Shown: positions 34,343 to 43,997 of the stretch, in pieces | Layout: every line of letters begins with the position of its first letter | Numbering within the stretch: the stretch's first letter is position 1 | DNA from: CAVXYG01 sp963766005 | Lineage (GTDB): Bacteria; Actinomycetota; Actinomycetes; S36-B12; GCA-2699445 | Length of the DNA stretch: 64,000 nt | Assembly (NCBI GenBank): GCA_963766005.1 | Contig: CAVXYG010000006.1 | Location: forward strand, 310,001 to 374,000 | Direction: 5' to 3' | Notes under the pieces: generated by a model | The model's input: the letters and a program-made list of their open reading frames with translations, nothing else | Told to the model about the DNA's origin: nothing | The model's database searches: none | Made by a program: the position numbers and the translations under genes

Positions 34343-36628
34343 TCAGACCCGGTAGACGTCGTAGACACCCTCGACGCCGCGCACCGTGCGCAGCACTGCC
34401 CCGAGGTGCATCGGGTCGGCCATCTCGAAGGTGAACCGGGAGATCGCCGTCCGGTCCTTGGATGTGGAGACCGAGGCCGAAAGGATGTTGACGTGCTGAT
34501 CGGTCAGGGCCCGGGTCACATCCGACAGCAGCCCGGACCGGTCGAGCGCCTCGACCTGGATGTTGACCAGGAACATCGAGTCCTGGGTGGCCGACCAGGA
34601 AACCTCGACGAGCCGTTGCGGCTCCTTCGCCAGGCTCGCCACGTTCGCGCAGTCCTTGCGGTGCACGGAGACCCCTGATCCGCGGGTGATGAACCCCGTG
34701 ATCTCGTCGCCGGGTACCGGCGTGCAGCAGCGTGCCAGCTTCACCCAGACATCGGGCAGGCCCTCGACCTCGATACCGGAGTCGCCGCGCGGGCTGTGGC
34801 GCCGCACGCGTTGCGGCAGCGGTTCCTCCTCCGCCTCCTCGGCGATGGCTTCCTGGCCCCCGGCCTTGGCGATGAGCCGGTTGACCACTGCCGCCGCGGA
34901 GATCTGGTCCTGCCCGACTGCGGTGAACAGCGAGGCGATGTCGTTGTGGTGCAGGTCCCGCGCGACGCCCTCGACCGCGGCGTTGGTGAGCAGCCGTTGC
35001 AGCGGCAGGCCCTGCCGGCGCATGGCTCGCGCGATCCGGTTGCGACCGACCTCGACGGACTCCTCGCGCTGCTCCTTGGAGAACCACGCCTTGATCTTGT
35101 TGCGGGCTCGTGGGCTGGCCACGAAGCCCAGCCAGTCCCGGCTCGGCCCCGCCCCGTCGGATTTCGAGGTGAAGACCTCGACCGTGTCGCCGTTGCTCAG
35201 CTGCGACTCCAGCGGTACTAGCCGTCCGTTCACCCGGGCTCCGACGCAGCGGTGGCCTACCTCGGTGTGGACGGCGTAGGCGAAGTCCACCGGGGTCGCC
35301 CCGGCGGGCAGGGTGATCACGTCGCCCTTCGGGGTGAAGACGAAGACGTCGGCGGATTTCAGCGCATACCGCAGAGACTCCAGGAACTCCTCGGGATCCT
35401 CAGTCTCTCGCTGCCAGTCCAGCAACTGCCGCACCCAGCCGAGATCCTCCGGCCCGCTCTTGCCGCCGACGTCGGACTGCTTGTAGCGCCAATGGGCTGC
35501 CACGCCGTACTCCGCGGCGCGGTGCATGGCCATGGTGCGGATCTGCATTTCGACCGGCTTGCCCTGCGGCCCCACGACCGTCGTGTGCAGGGATTGGTAC
35601 ATGTTGTACTTCGGCACCGCCACGAAATCCTTGAACCGGCCCGGCACCGGGCGCCACTTCGCGTGCAACAGGCCCAGGACCTCGTAGCACTCCCGGATGG
35701 TGTCCACGATGATGCGCACGCCGACCAGGTCGTAGATGTCGTTGAAGTCGCGGCCTCGCACGACCATCTTCTGGTAGATCGAGAAGTAGTGCTTCGGCCG
35801 GCCGGTGACGATCGCCTTCGTCTTGTACTCGGCCAATTCGGTGTTGATCTCCTGCATCACCTGGCTGAGGTAGTCGTCGCGCGCCGGCGCGTGCTGGCCG
35901 ACCAGCCGCACGATCTCCTCGTAGACCTTCGGTTGCAGCGTGGCGAAGGACAGGTCCTCCAGCTCCCACTTCAGCGTGTTCATCCCGAGCCGGTGGGCCA
36001 GCGGGGCGTAGATGTCCAGGGTCTCGCGGGCCTTCTGCTGCTGCTTGTGCTCCGGCAGCCAGCGGATCGTGCGCATGTTGTGCAGACGGTCGGCGAGCTT
36101 GATGACCAGCACCCGAATATCTCGTGCCATCGCCACGATCATCTTGCGGACGGTCTCGGCTGCCCCCGAGTCGCCGTAATGCACCTTGTCGAGCTTGGTG
36201 ACCCCGTCGACCAGCGACGCGATCTCCTCGCCGAAGTCGCCCTCCAGCTGCGCCAGGCTGTAGGAGGTGTCCTCGACGGTGTCGTGCAGCAGCGCGGCGG
36301 CGAGCGTCACCGATGTCATGCCGAGGTCCGCGAGGATCGTGGCTACCGCCAGCGGGTGGGTGATATACGGCTCGCCCGAGCGCCGCTTCTGGTCGGCGTG
36401 CAGCAGTCGCGCCGTCTCATAGGCCCGAGTGATGAGCGCGGTGTCGGAGCGGGGGTGGTAGTGCCGCAGGGTGCGGAACAGCGGCTCGAGCTCGGGGTAG
36501 GCGGCACGGCCGCCGGTCGTGATCCGCGCCAGTCGCACCCGCAGCCGGCCGACCTGCTCGGTGGCAGCCTGCACCTGCGCAGCCGAGGTCAGGCCCGACC
36601 GCGCAGACTGGTTCGGATCACCGGCCAC
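34343..36628 (-). CDS. relA: Bifunctional (p)ppGpp synthetase/hydrolase (RelA/SpoT)
   Basis: A 761-residue stringent-response enzyme with the full domain set. The HD hydrolase domain has HPLAVATILADLGM and the active ALLHDTVEDT. The synthetase domain has GRPKHYFSIYQKM, DIYDLVGVRIIV and YNMYQSLHTTVVGP. A TGS domain (DVITLPAGATPVDFAYAVH) and a C-terminal ACT domain with DRSGLLSDVTRAL follow. An intact HD motif suggests it both makes and degrades ppGpp. The GTG start has a strong ribosome site (ggaggtgc). The gene apt, normally between secF and relA, is absent: only 76 bases separate them. Confidence 0.97.
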   Translation of the reverse strand: MAGDPNQSARSGLTSAAQVQAATEQVGRLRVRLARITTGGRAAYPELEPLFRTLRHYHPRSDTALITRAYETARLLHADQKRRSGEPYITHPLAVATILADLGMTSVTLAAALLHDTVEDTSYSLAQLEGDFGEEIASLVDGVTKLDKVHYGDSGAAETVRKMIVAMARDIRVLVIKLADRLHNMRTIRWLPEHKQQQKARETLDIYAPLAHRLGMNTLKWELEDLSFATLQPKVYEEIVRLVGQHAPARDDYLSQVMQEINTELAEYKTKAIVTGRPKHYFSIYQKMVVRGRDFNDIYDLVGVRIIVDTIRECYEVLGLLHAKWRPVPGRFKDFVAVPKYNMYQSLHTTVVGPQGKPVEMQIRTMAMHRAAEYGVAAHWRYKQSDVGGKSGPEDLGWVRQLLDWQRETEDPEEFLESLRYALKSADVFVFTPKGDVITLPAGATPVDFAYAVHTEVGHRCVGARVNGRLVPLESQLSNGDTVEVFTSKSDGAGPSRDWLGFVASPRARNKIKAWFSKEQREESVEVGRNRIARAMRRQGLPLQRLLTNAAVEGVARDLHHNDIASLFTAVGQDQISAAAVVNRLIAKAGGQEAIAEEAEEEPLPQRVRRHSPRGDSGIEVEGLPDVWVKLARCCTPVPGDEITGFITRGSGVSVHRKDCANVASLAKEPQRLVEVSWSATQDSMFLVNIQVEALDRSGLLSDVTRALTDQHVNILSASVSTSKDRTAISRFTFEMADPMHLGAVLRTVRGVEGVYDVYRV

Positions 36629-36704
36629 CGCACCTCCGTGCCTGCTCCACCGCTGCTGCGACGCTCCCCATCAGCCTATGCGAGTCGCGTCCGATGCGCT
36701 CCGG

Positions 36705-37835
36705 CTAGCGCTCCCTAGTCTTCCGCTGGGAGCGGCTCTGCCGTCGCGGCTGCACCCGATCGCCGGTGCTGACGACCCGCGCCGTGTGCTCCTCTGCCGT
36801 CGCCGCGACCGGTGCCATCGCCTTCACCGCGGCCGCCTCGGCCTCGGCGTTCGGCTTGCTGCCACCGGACGTGCTCCCGGCCCCGCGGGCAGCGACGCGG
36901 CGCGCGACGGCCTTCATCTCGGGATCGCGCTCCTTCAGCTGGGCCAGCAGCGGTGTGGCCACGAACACCGAGGAGTACGTCCCTGCCGCGATGCCGACGA
37001 AGAGCGCGAGCGAGAGGTCCTTGAGCGTGCCGGCTCCGAGGACGCCGGCACCGACGAACAGGATCGCACCCACGGGCAGCAGCGCGACCACGGAGGTGTT
37101 GACGGAGCGGACCAACGTCTGGTTGACCGCCAGGTTGGCGGCCTGGCTGAACGTCACGCGCGATTGCGAGGCGATCCCCTGCGTGTTCTCCCGGACTTTG
37201 TCGAAGACGACAACGGTGTCGTACAGGGAGTAGCCCAGGACCGTGAGCACGCCGATCACCGTCGCCGGAGTCACCTCGAAGCCGAGGATCGCGTAGACCC
37301 CCAGGGTGATCAGCAGGTCGTGGGCCAGCGCCACGAGGGCGGCAACGGTCATGCGCCACTCGAAGTAGATGGCCAGGAACACCGAGACGAAGGCCAGGAA
37401 GACGACCAGCGCCTGCAGCGCCTTGCGGCTGATGTCCTCGCCCCAGGTCGGTCCAACGAGCCGCACCGCGATGTCGTCCTGAGACACCTGGCATTCCAGG
37501 GCCAAGGCCGCGGTGACGGTCTCCGACTCGGCAGGCGTCAGTTCACCGGTCTGCACCCGGATCTGGTCGTCGCCGACCTGGGTGACGATGGTCTGGCCTT
37601 CGACCTCGTTCGCCATGAGGTCGCGGGTCTGCTCCACGGTGCAGGTGCTGCCGCTGAACTGGAACTCCGAGCCTCCGCTGAACTCGATGCCGAGGTTGAG
37701 ACCGCGCAGCACGAAGCTGGCGATGACTACGGCCAGCACGATTCCGGAGATGACATACCAGGTCTTGCGCCGTCCGACGAAATCGTAGGAGACCTCGCCG
37801 GAGTACAGCTTGTTGCCGATGCCGCGCAACTCCAT
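36705..37835 (-). CDS. secF: Protein translocase subunit SecF
   Basis: A 376-residue membrane protein that works with SecD to pull secreted chains across the membrane using the proton gradient. It has the first helix after FVGRRKTWYVISGI, the motif GIEFSGGSEFQF, a periplasmic domain, and five more helices with DLLITLGVYAILGFEVTPAT and VIGVLTVLGYSLYDTVVVFD (the Asp likely in proton flow). The C-terminal 70 residues are a basic, low-complexity tail (RRQSRSQRKTRER), longer than in E. coli. It follows secD after three bases. Confidence 0.96.
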   Translation of the reverse strand: MELRGIGNKLYSGEVSYDFVGRRKTWYVISGIVLAVVIASFVLRGLNLGIEFSGGSEFQFSGSTCTVEQTRDLMANEVEGQTIVTQVGDDQIRVQTGELTPAESETVTAALALECQVSQDDIAVRLVGPTWGEDISRKALQALVVFLAFVSVFLAIYFEWRMTVAALVALAHDLLITLGVYAILGFEVTPATVIGVLTVLGYSLYDTVVVFDKVRENTQGIASQSRVTFSQAANLAVNQTLVRSVNTSVVALLPVGAILFVGAGVLGAGTLKDLSLALFVGIAAGTYSSVFVATPLLAQLKERDPEMKAVARRVAARGAGSTSGGSKPNAEAEAAAVKAMAPVAATAEEHTARVVSTGDRVQPRRQSRSQRKTRER

Positions 37836-37838
37836 GCC

Positions 37839-39539
37839 TCAGTCCCCCTGGCCCGTCGTCGTTGCGGCGACCGTTTCTCGGGTCCGCCGCGGCATACCCT
37901 TCTCGCGTCGGTTGCCCTCCAGCGATCGCACCCCCAGGCGCTCCGGCGACACGCCGGTGAGCATGCTGCCGCGCGCCATCCACTTCGAGCGGCACATGAT
38001 CGCCACCAGCGGCCTGGTGAAGAGGAACGCCACGATGACATCGACGACGGTGGTCAGGCCCAGCGCGAAGGCGAAGCCCTTCACGTTGCCCACCGAGAGC
38101 CAGTACAGGACTCCCGCTGCCAGCAGCGAGACGAAGTCGGCGGCCAGCAGCGTGCGGCGTGCCCGCAGCCACCCGGCATCGGCTGCCTGGCGCAGCGACT
38201 TGCCGTCGCGCAACTCGTCCCGCAGGCGCTCGAAGTAGACGACGAAGGAGTCGGCAGTGATGCCGATCGCCACGATCGCGCCGGCGATACCGGCCAGGGT
38301 GAGGGTCAACTCGACCTGGGAACGGCCGAGCAGGACGAAGGCCGAGTACGTGATGACGCCGGCGATGCCGAGGCTCAGCACGGCCACGATCCCGAGCGCG
38401 CGGTAGTAGGCCAGCAGGTAGACCGCGACCAGGATGAGGCCGAGGATGCCGGCGAGGATGCCGGCGCGCAGTTGATCGGACCCCAGTGTCGGGGACACGC
38501 TGTCCACCGCCTGGACATCCAGGTTCAGAGGCAGGGCTCCGAACTTGAGGATGTTGGCGAGGTCTTGCGCGGTCTCCAGCGTGAACGTCCCGCTGATCTG
38601 GGCCGAGCCGCCGAGAATCGGCTCCTCGAAGCTGGGGGCGCTGACCACCACCCCGTCCAACACGATCGCGAACTGGTTCTGCGGCGGGGGCAGCGGGGCC
38701 AGTCTCGTGGAAACCTCTGCCAGCTGGCTGGCGCCCTCGGAATCGAACGCCAGGGTCACGACCCAGCTGCCCACGCCCTGTTGCGGGAGCTGCGCTTGGG
38801 CATCCTCGACGTTCGTGCCCCGGATGAAGGCGGGCTCCAGGATGTACTTGGCCAGGCCGCTCTCGTCGCAGGTGCCCAGGTACTCGTTGGGGTTGTCGGG
38901 CGATCCGCCGGCGAGGTTGGCGGGATTGGTGCAGTCCAGCGCCAGGACCTGGGTCTGGAAAGCCTCGGTGATCTCGGCCGCCTGCACGATGGGGGTGCCC
39001 TCGGAGCCGTCCGGAGCCGTGGTCCCGTCCTCGCCGTCCTGCGCGGGTGCTCCGTCCGGCTCCTGCGCCGTCGGCTCGTCCGGAGTCGGTTCGATCGGAA
39101 TCGGCGTGCCGTCGGGGTTGACAGGGGCGGGGTCGAGGATGGCCTGGACCGGACGGAAGTTCAGCAGCGCTGTCTGCCCGACGAGCTCCACGATGCGACC
39201 CTGGCTGACCCCGGGGACCGAGACCACGATGACCGCGCTGTCGCCGCTGCCCTGGATGGCCACCTCCGACTCAGCGACGCCGAGTCCGTTGACCCGCTGC
39301 CGGATGATGTCGCGGGTCTGACCCAGCTGCTCCTCGCTGATGCTCGCGCCCTCTTCGATCGGCGTCGGCGCGAGGATGACCTGAGTGCCGCCCTGGAGGT
39401 CGAGCCCAAGACGGGGGGTGTTGGTCTGACCCGGCCAGAAGGTCCACACCACGAGGGCGATGACCGCCGAGAGCAGGACCGCGAGCACCCGGACGGGCCG
39501 GTACCCCGATGGAGCAGCCACACGTCCTCCAGGACTCAC
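37839..39539 (-). CDS. secD: Protein translocase subunit SecD
   Basis: A 566-residue six-helix membrane protein. RLGLDLQGGTQVIL is the family N-terminal motif, and the periplasmic domain carries DIIRQRVNGLGVAE. The helix block has GALPLNLDV, GILGLILVAVYLLAYYRALG and AIVAIGITADSFVVYFERLRDE with the conserved Asp. An Asp/Pro/Glu-rich insert (about residues 165-205) lies in the first periplasmic domain, as in other actinobacteria. The start is GTG at 39539; a second GTG at 39521 sits just after a GGAGGA and could be the true start. yajC is not found upstream. Confidence 0.95.
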   Translation of the reverse strand: MSPGGRVAAPSGYRPVRVLAVLLSAVIALVVWTFWPGQTNTPRLGLDLQGGTQVILAPTPIEEGASISEEQLGQTRDIIRQRVNGLGVAESEVAIQGSGDSAVIVVSVPGVSQGRIVELVGQTALLNFRPVQAILDPAPVNPDGTPIPIEPTPDEPTAQEPDGAPAQDGEDGTTAPDGSEGTPIVQAAEITEAFQTQVLALDCTNPANLAGGSPDNPNEYLGTCDESGLAKYILEPAFIRGTNVEDAQAQLPQQGVGSWVVTLAFDSEGASQLAEVSTRLAPLPPPQNQFAIVLDGVVVSAPSFEEPILGGSAQISGTFTLETAQDLANILKFGALPLNLDVQAVDSVSPTLGSDQLRAGILAGILGLILVAVYLLAYYRALGIVAVLSLGIAGVITYSAFVLLGRSQVELTLTLAGIAGAIVAIGITADSFVVYFERLRDELRDGKSLRQAADAGWLRARRTLLAADFVSLLAAGVLYWLSVGNVKGFAFALGLTTVVDVIVAFLFTRPLVAIMCRSKWMARGSMLTGVSPERLGVRSLEGNRREKGMPRRTRETVAATTTGQGD

Positions 39540-39936
39540 AGTTCACCGATATGCCCGACGCGTCAGCCTACCCCAGCGCCCGGGACACCCTCGAAGGCGC
39601 GCTGCGACACCGAACCTGAGCGGGCTGCGCTCGTGGCGGCGGCGCGAGCCCGAATGCGGGGCCCGGGCAGGGGGAGAACGGCGCACTGCTGGCAGCCGCC
39701 GACCTCGGCCGCCGCGGTCGCGCCGGCAGCCCCCGCCGGGCGGCTGGAGGAGCCGGGCCGGCAAGGTCAGCCGCCGAGATGGGTTCCGGTCTGAGGATCG
39801 CCGGCGCGGCGGCACCGGGTGGCTGCGCCGGCACCAGAGCCCGGGCCGATCGCCTGCGACGCCCAACCGCCAGGGCCCGACACGATCTGGGCCGGGGACG
39901 GCCCGGGCGCACCCGCCGACCCCCTCGCCGCGCCGT
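39540..39936. other. Gap of about 400 bases between ruvB and secD with no gene
   Basis: On the minus strand this stretch follows the ruvB stop and precedes secD, where yajC normally lies. All three minus frames give Pro/Ala/Arg-rich low-complexity sequence without the single hydrophobic helix and following basic region expected of YajC. A TAGGCT near 39566 is a possible -10 box for secDF. No RNA gene is apparent. Confidence 0.6.
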
Positions 39937-40985
39937 CTACGGCAGCGGCAGTGTGAACCCCGCCTCGGTGCTCGCGCCGGGCAGCGGGATGCCGAGATGC
40001 TCGTACCCGGCCGGCATGGCGACGCGGCCGCGGGGTGTGCGCGCCAGGAGTCCCCGCCGCACGAGGAACGGCTCGGCGACGGTCTCGACGGTCTCCGTCT
40101 CCTCCCCCACGGCCACCGCGAGTGTGGACAGCCCAACCGGGCCGCCGCCGAACCGGCGCACCAGTGCGTCGAGGACCGCGCGGTCGAGGCGGTCGAGCCC
40201 GAGGTGGTCCACTTCGAACAAGTCGAGGGCGTCGTGGGCGACCGGAGCGGTGATCGTGCCGTTGCCATGGACCTGAGGCGAAGTCACGCACCCGTCGCAG
40301 GAGTCGGTTGGCGATCCGCGGCGTGCCGCGGGACCGGCGCGCGATCTCCGTGATTCCTCCCTCGATCGGCCGTCACGTCGAGCAGGGAGGCAGACCGCCG
40401 GGCGATCTCGGCCAGCTGGGGCAGATCGTAGAAGTCGAGGTGCGCGGTGAAGCCGAAGCGGTCGCGCAGCGGAGCGGGCAGCAGTCCGGCCCGGGTTGTC
40501 GCACCGACCATCGTGAAGGGGTTGAGCTCCAGCGGGATCGATGTGGCCCCCGGCCCCTTGCCGACCATGACGTCGACGCGGTAGTCCTCCATCGCCAGGT
40601 ACAGCATCTCCTCGGCGGCCCGGGTCGTGCGGTGCAGCTCGTCGATGAACAACACCTCATGGGGCTGCAGCGACGTGAGGATGGCCGCGAGGTCGCCGGC
40701 GTGCTGGATGGTCGGCCCGGACGTGATCCGCAGCGGCACCTGCAGCTCGCGGGCGATGATGCCGGCCAGGGTCGTCTTCCCCAGGCCGGGCGGACCGGAC
40801 AGCAGCACGTGATCGGCGACGGTCCCGCGTTGACGCGCGGCGGTGAGCAGCAGGCCCAGTTGATCCTTCACGCGGGGCTGCCCGACGAATTCCGCCAGCG
40901 CGGTCGGTCGTAGCGCCCCCTCGATCCCTCGATCGTCGCTCTGCGCCGCCGCCTCGACGATGCGGTCGGCATCGGTGTCGCTCAC
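39937..40985 (-). CDS. ruvB: Holliday junction branch-migration ATPase RuvB (two frame breaks)
   Basis: An AAA+ motor of about 348 residues that drives Holliday-junction branch migration with RuvA. Walker A is LLSGPPGLGKTTLAGIIA, Walker B is VLFIDELHRT, and FTMVGATTRAGLLPAPLRDRFG is the sensor 1 region. In other frames RGTPRIANRLLRRVRDFA (sensor 2) and the winged-helix end follow. One extra base near 40370 and one near 40275 break the frame; the span is two bases over a multiple of three, in agreement. The GTG start at 40985 overlaps the ruvA stop (GTGA). Confidence 0.92.
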
Positions 40986-41628
40986 ACCGCGCCCCCCGTC
41001 GGATTCAGCGTCCCCAACGCCAACCGCAACAACGCTGAGACGTCCGCGGTGCCATCGGGTCGGCAAGCCGCACCGCCGGGGGCCGCGTGCTGGTGGATCC
41101 GACTCACTGCGGCGTTGCTTCCGCGGCCGTCCAGCCCAGGCCCACGAGTGCTTGGGACACATCGCGCCGCCATCCGGCACTCGCCGGCGCCGCGGCCGGG
41201 GCGGAGGCATTGTCGCCAGCAGGATTCGGGCGACCGAGCCGGTCCCGCAGGTCGATGACCAGCCGGGCAGCGCCCTTGGCGCCGATTCCCGGGGCCGCGG
41301 TCAGCGCCGCGGCGTCGCCGGCCGCCACGGCGCTGCGCAACTGCTCCGGGGTCAGCGCGCCGAGCACGTTCAGGGCAACCTTGGGGCCCACCCCCTTGGC
41401 TGCCTGCAGGGCTTGGAAGCAGGCTCGCTCGTCGTCATCGGCGAAGCCGAAGACCGTCCAACTGTCCTCACTCACGACAAGGGCCGCCGGCACGGTCGCC
41501 ACGGCGCCCGGTTGCAGCCCCGCGCAGCAGCGTGCCGTCGCCAGCACCTCCACCCCGACACCTCCGGTGTCGAGCACAACCCTGCCCGCCGACACGGCAT
41601 GGACGGTGCCGCGGATGAAGGAGATCAT
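40982..41628 (-). CDS. ruvA: Holliday junction protein RuvA (one frame break)
   Basis: The DNA-binding partner of RuvB, about 215 residues. Domain I is MISFIRGTVHAVSAGRVVLD. The helix-hairpin-helix domain has AAKGVGPKVALNVLGALTPE and TAAPGIGAKGAARLVIDLRD. The flexible linker and domain III (QALVGLGWTAAEA, then AAVSRIHQHAAP in another frame) end at the TGA at 40982. A shift near 41113 separates the two. The ATG at 41628 overlaps the ruvC stop, and the end overlaps ruvB, giving a coupled ruvC-ruvA-ruvB operon. Confidence 0.92.
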
Positions 41629-42134
41629 CGCGCCCCTTCCCGGGCCAGCCATCCGGTGCTGCAGGGCGTGCGCCACACATGGCAGATACCGAGCGCGAGC
41701 GCGTCGGTCGCGTCGACCGGCCGCGGCGGCGCGGGCAGTCCCAGGATTCGCGTCACCATCACGGCAACCTGGTCCTTGCCTGCGCGGCCGTTTCCGGTCA
41801 CCGCAGCCTTGACCTCGGTCGGCGTGTGCTCGGCGGTGGGCAATCCGTCACGAGCCCCCGCGAGCAGTGCCACGGCGGCTGCCTGGGCCGTCGCCATGGC
41901 GGTGCGGACGTTGTGCTGGCTGAAGACCCGCTCGACGACGACTCGATCCGGCCGGTATTCCCGCACCAATCGGCCGAACTCCACGTCGAGCAGTCGCAGT
42001 CGCTCTGCGAGCGGCAGGTCCGGCTCCGTGCGCAGGACCCCGCAATGGCGCATGGCCAGCGCGCGGCCATGGTCACCGTCGACCACCGCCACGCCGCACC
42101 GCGTGAGACCGGGATCGACAGCGAGCACGCGCAT
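41625..42134 (-). CDS. ruvC: Crossover junction endodeoxyribonuclease RuvC
   Basis: A 169-residue resolvase that cuts Holliday junctions. The four acidic catalytic residues are in the usual places: VLAVDPGLTRCGVAVVD (Asp), VVVERVFSQHNVRTAM (Glu), and VDATDALALGICH (two Asp). EVKAAVTGNGRAGKDQVAVM is a family signature. Length is normal. The gene is followed directly by ruvA. Confidence 0.95.
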   Translation of the reverse strand: MRVLAVDPGLTRCGVAVVDGDHGRALAMRHCGVLRTEPDLPLAERLRLLDVEFGRLVREYRPDRVVVERVFSQHNVRTAMATAQAAAVALLAGARDGLPTAEHTPTEVKAAVTGNGRAGKDQVAVMVTRILGLPAPPRPVDATDALALGICHVWRTPCSTGWLAREGAR

Positions 42135-42244
42135 CCCTGACCCTCCTCGACTCGAACAGGTGTACGGAGCCTACCGCGGCTGGCATCGTCGCACGGTCTG
42201 CGACACTCCGAAGCTCGAGGGCAGCCGGCTCCTGCGGGGGCGAG

Positions 42245-43966
42245 TCAGTCCCCGTCGGAGCCGCTTGCGGCCGCAGCCTTGGCGGCGGTCGCCGTTGACC
42301 GCGCGGCGGCGCCGGCCCTCTTGGCACCGGACTTGGCCTTGTCCGCGGCGGCCGCGGTGCTGCGCGCGGCGCTCTTGACGGCTCCCCGCTTCCGCGGCGC
42401 CGACTTCGCGGCCGTGGTCTTCGCCGCGCGCTTCTTGGCCTGCGGTGCGCCGGATCGGACCTCCTCCTCCCGCACCGACGCGGCGTGCGAACTGCCTTCC
42501 CCGCGCCTGGGCTCGGCCACAGGATCCGCCGGGCCGATCTTCTTGCCGCCGAGGACCTCGGCGAAGCCGTCGCGCAGATCGTCCACGAGTGCCGCGAGGT
42601 CAGGCACCGCCTGGTCGTCCGCAGACAACCCGACGAACGCGGTGCCGTCGTAGGTCACCATCGTGATGTTCACCGCCGCACCGATCGTGGCGACCAGCGG
42701 CCAGACGCCGACTGCGCGGGCGCCGGAGATGTACAGCGGGATCGGGGGCCCGGACACGTTGGAGGTGGTGACGTCGCTCTTCCTCGCCGCGCTGGCCAGG
42801 ACCGGGACCGGGACCAGCCAGGACGCGTCGGCCAGACGGGTTGGCCAGGGTGAGCGCCGGCTCTTCGCGCCACCGCCGGACCTGCTCGTGGGCTGCCCGC
42901 TAGCCGCTCTTCGATGGAGGCGTTGTTCACCGGGAGCGGGAAGCGAGCGATCGTGACGGCGTTGGCGGCCGAGCCATCCTTGGACGCCTTGCGCAGACTG
43001 ATCGGGATGTTGAAGCGCAACTGGTCGACCGGCTTGCCGTGGCGCTCGTGGTAGCGCGCCATGCCGGTGGACACCGAGGCGAGGAAGACATCGTTCACGG
43101 AGGCGCCGCGGCGCTTCGCTGCGGCGCGCATCGCGGCGAACGGCAGGTCGAAGACCGCGAAGTGGTACGTCGTGCTGCGTCGGTTCATGAGCGGCGACAT
43201 CGACCGACTCCGGCACCGCGGTGAACCGGCCCACCGACCCGACCATGTCGGCCGCGTCGCCCCAGGTGCCCAACGGGTCCTTCACGGTTCCGGCCGCCAA
43301 GCCCGCGAGCATCTTCGCCCCGGTTGCCGCGACATCGATGCCCCGCCGCACGTTGTCGGTGATGTTGGCCCGGCTGACCTCGCGATGGGTGACCTCGCCG
43401 CCCATGGGGGCGGGCGGCGCCGACGGCTCGTTCGGGGTGCCCTGCGGGGTGAACTCGAAGAGGTTCGCGCCGATCATGACCATCGCCTGGCCGTCGGCGA
43501 TCGCGTGGTGGAGCTTGACCAGCAGCGCGGCACGACCGCCCTCGAGGCCCTCGATCAGGCTGGCCTCCCACAGCGGACGGTCGTGGTCGAAGTCGGTGAG
43601 GCTCATCCGACGGGCCTCGAGCAGGACCTGGTCCCAGCCGGTGCCGTCAGGCAGCCGCATCCGGTGCAGGTGCACGTCGAGGTCGAAGTCCGGGTCGACG
43701 CCCAGCCGCGGCGTCGAGACCCCGAGCACTCCCGACAACGGTCGCTGCCGCAGGACCGGGATGACTCGGGTCAGCCGCTCGAACCGCTGGCGCAGCCGCT
43801 CCCAGTCCGGGCACCTCGTCCAGCAGCACGAGCGCCATCACGGGCGAGCGCATGTCCCGGTCTCCGAGCGCGGTGCGCCACGTGGCCGCGTCGAAACCCG
43901 TCATCTGCTCGCCCACGGCGCGCAGTTCGTTCACTTCGCGGATCGGCGTCGTTCAAGCTCGCCCAT
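42245..43966 (-). CDS. Wax ester synthase/diacylglycerol acyltransferase with Lys/Ala-rich tail (frame breaks)
   Basis: An acyltransferase of the WS/DGAT family that makes triacylglycerol or wax esters. Read across frames it starts at ATG 43966 and includes GDRDMRSPVMALVLLDEVP. The catalytic motif is LLVKLHHAIADGQAMVM (HHxxxDG), followed by RRGASVNDVFLASVSTGMAR, FNIPISLRK, and TTSNVSGPPIPLYISGARAV near the end of the fold. Breaks are needed near 43953, 43808, 43195 and 42890. The last about 65 residues, in the same frame as the preceding C-terminal domain, are almost only Ala, Lys, Arg, Ser and Thr (AKKRAAKTTAAKSAPRKRG and similar), like histone H1 or HupB tails. It lies between yebC and ruvC, which are usually adjacent. 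Confidence 0.85.
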
Positions 43967-43997
43967 GGTCGGCCCCTTCGCTAAGTCTGTGCCGAAC

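Noticed and set aside
36519..39794. A 1091-codon plus-strand open frame over secF and secD
   Set aside because: Low-complexity shadow frame opposite two well-supported translocase genes; no recognisable domain.
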